From positions 120,395-184,394 of the forward strand of contig NZ_JAGGRI010000010.1 of assembly GCF_018612875.1 (NCBI RefSeq): a stretch of 64,000 bases of DNA, given 5' to 3'. The translations under genes and the position numbers were made by a program. Position 1 is the stretch's first letter. Each line of letters opens with the position of its first letter. Below the pieces are notes generated by a model. The model did no database searches and was not told the DNA's origin. It was given only the letters and a program-made list of their open reading frames with translations. Positions 61,573-64,000 of this stretch are shown here, one piece after another. This DNA comes from Lysobacter sp. ISL-50. Its GTDB lineage: Bacteria > Pseudomonadota > Gammaproteobacteria > Xanthomonadales > Xanthomonadaceae.

Positions 61573-62283
61573 ATGTCTCTCATCCACCGCTGCGCCACCG
61601 CCCTGGCCGTGCTCTGCGCGCTGCCCGCGGCTGCGCGAGCCGCGCAACCGGAGACCTATGGCTTCGACCCGGTCCACACCCGGGTGATGTTCGCGATTTC
61701 CCACGCCGGCTTCTCGCAGGCCATCGGCACCGTGTCCGGCAGCGCCGGCACCCTCAGCTTCGACCGCAACGACTGGCGCGGCGCCAGGCTCGAAGTGCAG
61801 GTGCCGCTGACCCGGCTGGACCTGGGCGACGGCAAGTGGAACCAGGCCGCGCTGGCCGCCAACCTGCTCGACGGCAAGCGCTATCCGCTGGCGCGCTTCG
61901 TCTCCGAGCGGGTCGAGCCGGTGGCCGGCGAGGCCGATCGCGCCCAGGTCTGCGGCCAGCTGACCCTGCACGGCGTGACCGCGCCGCTGTGCATGGACGT
62001 CAAGCTCAACCAGCTCAAGCGCCACCCGCTGCCGCCGTTTCACCGCACCGCCGGGTTTTCCGCGACCGCGCGCCTGAGCCGCGCCGCGTTCGGCATCGAC
62101 GCCTGGAAATCGGTGATCGGCGACGAGGTCGAGCTGCGTATCGAAGCCGAGGCGATCCGCGACAAGTACGTGGGCGATCAGCCCAAGGCCACCCCAGGCG
62201 ACCCCGCCGCCGCGCCCGAGGAACCCGTCGATTCCACCGACCCCACCGATCCCGCCAAGCCCCAACCGGAGCCCAGCCGATGA
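61573..62283 (+). CDS. YceI family secreted protein (first copy)
   Basis: 236 residues from the ATG at 61573 (GGAG upstream). Signal peptide ends at A-R-A-A (about 23). The lipocalin-like YceI barrel includes F-D-P-V-H-T-R-V-M-F-A-I-S-H, G-T-V-S-G-S-A-G-T-L and a late F-H-R-T-A-G-F-S-A-T-A-R-L. Members bind polyisoprenoids such as ubiquinone in the periplasm. A ~35-residue Pro/Asp/Thr tail is extra. Overlaps the cytochrome gene (ATGA). Confidence 0.88.
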   Translation: MSLIHRCATALAVLCALPAAARAAQPETYGFDPVHTRVMFAISHAGFSQAIGTVSGSAGTLSFDRNDWRGARLEVQVPLTRLDLGDGKWNQAALAANLLDGKRYPLARFVSERVEPVAGEADRAQVCGQLTLHGVTAPLCMDVKLNQLKRHPLPPFHRTAGFSATARLSRAAFGIDAWKSVIGDEVELRIEAEAIRDKYVGDQPKATPGDPAAAPEEPVDSTDPTDPAKPQPEPSR

Positions 62284-62909
62284 CCTTGAAGAACACCGCC
62301 GACCGATGGGGCGCCGTGAGCCAGCTGCTGCATTGGCTGATCATGCTGCTGATCGCGGCCATCGCCGTGATCGGCCTGACCATGGTCGACATGAGCAACG
62401 GCCTGCCGAAGATCAAGACCTACGCCCTGCACAAATCCCTCGGCCTGACCCTGCTGACCCTGGTGGTGCTGCGCCTGCTGTGGCGCATGTACGCCGGCGC
62501 GCCCAAGCCGGTGGACGGCACGCCGCACTGGCAGGAGCGCATCGCCTCGCTGACCCACTGGGTCCTGTACGCGCTGATGTTCGCGCTGCCGATTTCTGGT
62601 TGGGTGTTCAATTCCTCGTCCGGCTATCCGTTGCAGTACTTCGGCCTGTTCAACCTGCCCAAGATCGCCCAGCGCAGCGAAGACCTCGCCCAGCTCAGCC
62701 GCAACGTGCACGAATACGGTTTCTGGCTGCTGCTGGCGCTGGTGCTGGCGCATGCCGCCGCCGCGTTCTATCACCATCTGTTCCAGAACGACGCCACTCT
62801 GACCCGCATGCTGCCGGGCGGACGCCGCAGCTTCCAGGCCGTGCGCGACGTCGTTCTCGATACTGTTCCGCCTGCTTCCCCCTCCCCGGAGAAACCCGAT
62901 GCAAATTAA
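62280..62909 (+). CDS. Cytochrome b561 family protein
   Basis: 209 residues from the ATG overlapping the YceI stop. Four transmembrane segments with haem-binding histidines in Q-L-L-H-W-L-I-M, A-L-H-K-S-L-G, L-T-H-W-V-L-Y and L-A-H-A-A-A-A-F-Y-H-H. It probably moves electrons between quinol and a periplasmic acceptor. Sandwiched between two YceI genes with overlaps on both sides, so the three act as one unit, like the yceJ-yceI pair of E. coli. Confidence 0.92.
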   Translation: MTLKNTADRWGAVSQLLHWLIMLLIAAIAVIGLTMVDMSNGLPKIKTYALHKSLGLTLLTLVVLRLLWRMYAGAPKPVDGTPHWQERIASLTHWVLYALMFALPISGWVFNSSSGYPLQYFGLFNLPKIAQRSEDLAQLSRNVHEYGFWLLLALVLAHAAAAFYHHLFQNDATLTRMLPGGRRSFQAVRDVVLDTVPPASPSPEKPDAN

Positions 62910-63453
62910 ATCCCTCGCCCTGGCCGCGACCTTGCTTGCCGCCGCCGCGCCCGCGTTCGCCGCCGATTATGTGCAGCAGTCCGGCTCCAGCCTGACCTTC
63001 GCCACCAAGTACCAGGGCGAAGTATTCGCGGGCAATTTCCCTGGCTTCACCGCGCGGCTGAGCTTCGACCCGGCACAGTTGGCGACGTCCAAGCTGGACG
63101 TGGTGATTCCGATGGCCGGCGCCAACACCAAGAACAGCGAACGCGACGACACGCTCAAGGGCGTGGATTTCTTCAGCATCGCCAAATTCCCGCAGGCGCG
63201 TTTCACCGCGACCAAGTTCCGCAGCCTGGGCGGCAACAACTACGCCGCCGACGGCAGTCTGAGCCTGCGCGGCGCGACCAAGCCGATCACGCTGACCTTC
63301 ACCTGGACCGCGGGCGAGAAACCGGTGCTTGCGGGCAAGGCGACGGTGAAGCGTCTGGATTTCGGCGTGGGTGGCGGCGATTGGGCGGATACCTCGATCA
63401 TTCCGAACGAGGTGGCGGTGAGCACCAAGGTCGTATTTGCGCCTGCGAAGTAA
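62899..63453 (+). CDS. YceI family secreted protein (second copy)
   Basis: 184 residues, the standard YceI length. Signal peptide ends at A-F-A-A (about 22). Barrel motifs are S-S-L-T-F-A-T-K-Y-Q-G-E, F-x-G-F-T-A-R-L-S-F-D, F-P-Q-A-R-F-T-A-T-K and G-D-W-A-D-T-S-I-I-P-N-E-V. It starts 11 bases inside the cytochrome gene. It is the closer match to E. coli YceI of the two copies in this operon. Confidence 0.93.
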   Translation: MQIKSLALAATLLAAAAPAFAADYVQQSGSSLTFATKYQGEVFAGNFPGFTARLSFDPAQLATSKLDVVIPMAGANTKNSERDDTLKGVDFFSIAKFPQARFTATKFRSLGGNNYAADGSLSLRGATKPITLTFTWTAGEKPVLAGKATVKRLDFGVGGGDWADTSIIPNEVAVSTKVVFAPAK

Positions 63454-63582
63454 GCGCGTCGCTTGCCTGGCGCGAAGGCGCGGGTGAATTCGAAGAAGGC
63501 CGGAGTGCGAACTGCGGCCTTTCTTTTTGTCTGGTGTCCGGTGCAGAGCGACTTTGCGTTTGTTGTGGCGTTTTCTGTGGCA

Positions 63583-63651
<69 letters not shown>

Positions 63652-63769
63652 ATTTTGCTTTGCCTCGGCTTTGCTGTGCCTCGGCTTCGGCTTCGGCTTT
63701 TTTGTTGCTGTTGTTGTTGCTGTTGCTGGGCGCGGCTTGTTACTCGCGAGACCAGGGACACCCGGAGGG

Positions 63770-63960
63770 CGGCGCACATGGACGTGCGCCGGGTCCCGCC
63801 GTGGGCAGGATGCCCACTGCGGGACCTGCCTGCGTCGGCACCGCACTCGTGGCTCTTGATTCGAAACAGCCTAAAGCCCTTTCTTTGGTTACTTTCTTTG
63901 TGGCTTTGGACAAAGAAAGTGACCCGCCGCTCTATGGCGGAAGCGTTTAGCGTTTGATCT
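63770..63960. repeat. Possible dispersed repeat with CTTTCTTTG/CAAAGAAAG arms
   Basis: Contains GGTCCCGCCGTGGGCAGG with CCCACTGCGGGACC, a good hairpin, then TTACTTTCTTTGTGGC facing GGACAAAGAAAGTGACC. I recall a similar CTTTCTTTG block after other Xanthomonadaceae genes, but only one copy is in this window. Confidence 0.5.
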
Positions 63961-64000
63961 TGATCTTGCTTGAAGCTTCTAAGGAACCTGAAAGCCCCGA

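Overview
The window is 64 kb of high-GC gammaproteobacterial chromosome. Gene content and order point to a Xanthomonadaceae member, most likely Lysobacter or a close relative. The evidence is an lpt-rpoN-hpf-ptsN-hprK-rapZ cluster followed by an EIIA/HPr/EI regulatory phosphotransferase chain and mgtE, linked pilT/pilU genes, a LipA/foldase pair, and dense REPIN-like intergenic palindromes. I saw no tRNA, rRNA, CRISPR array, transposase or integrase.

Layout. 1-6.7 kb: LPS export (lptC end, lptA, lptB), sigma-54, hibernation factor, EIIA-Ntr, HPr kinase and RapZ. 7-10.6 kb: EF-hand protein, Pro-rich lipoprotein, then EIIA-Man, HPr and EI. 10.9-13.4 kb: mgtE and a lipoprotein esterase. 13.5-15.8 kb: PhnA-like protein and pyrB-ruvX-yqgE on the minus strand. 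16.3-19 kb: tag and a DUF4153 membrane protein. 19-22.4 kb: a minus-strand operon of ATP-grasp ligase, FemAB/GNAT-fold transferase and Rieske oxygenase, with no recognised product. 22.7-26.3 kb: a PD-(D/E)XK nuclease effector with a C-terminal region resembling the Xanthomonadales type IV secretion signal, followed by an Imm49-like immunity protein. 26.5-29 kb: a decayed second copy of the pilU 3' end plus its terminator, a beta-rich protein and two small lipoproteins, ending at intact pilU. 29-33.9 kb: pilU, pilT, yggS, proC and a DUF4426 lipoprotein. 33.9-36.9 kb: lipase with its foldase, and a BtuF-like protein. 37-38 kb: a four-copy REPIN tandem array and an AAC(6')-like acetyltransferase overlapping pdxH. 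38.7-41.6 kb: glycerate kinase, dodecin, aroK-aroB. 41.7-48.2 kb: two unknown proteins, an isochorismatase-like hydrolase divergent from a GlxA-type regulator, a WGR protein, hemE, a lyase-like protein and a secreted Cys-rich protein. 48.6-50 kb: an orphan toxin tip with its probable immunity gene and a small third ORF. 50.1-61.2 kb: three tandem paralogous hybrid sensor kinases of about 1,200 residues. 61.6-63.5 kb: a YceI - cytochrome b561 - YceI operon. The end is low-complexity and repeat DNA.

How the genes work together. EI, HPr (H15 and S46), EIIA-Man, EIIA-Ntr, HPr kinase and RapZ form a regulatory phosphorelay with no sugar permease in the window, beside sigma-54. The 16-29 kb stretch looks like an accessory region between pyrB-ruvX-yqgE and pilU-pilT-yggS-proC, blocks that lie close together in Pseudomonas. 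It holds the most unusual content: the unknown biosynthetic operon and the toxin/immunity island bordered by the pilU duplication. A second toxin/immunity remnant lies at 48.6-50 kb.

Limits: all family assignments come from reading the translations, without a database search. Start sites were moved downstream of the longest frame where a ribosome-binding site or family length favoured it.
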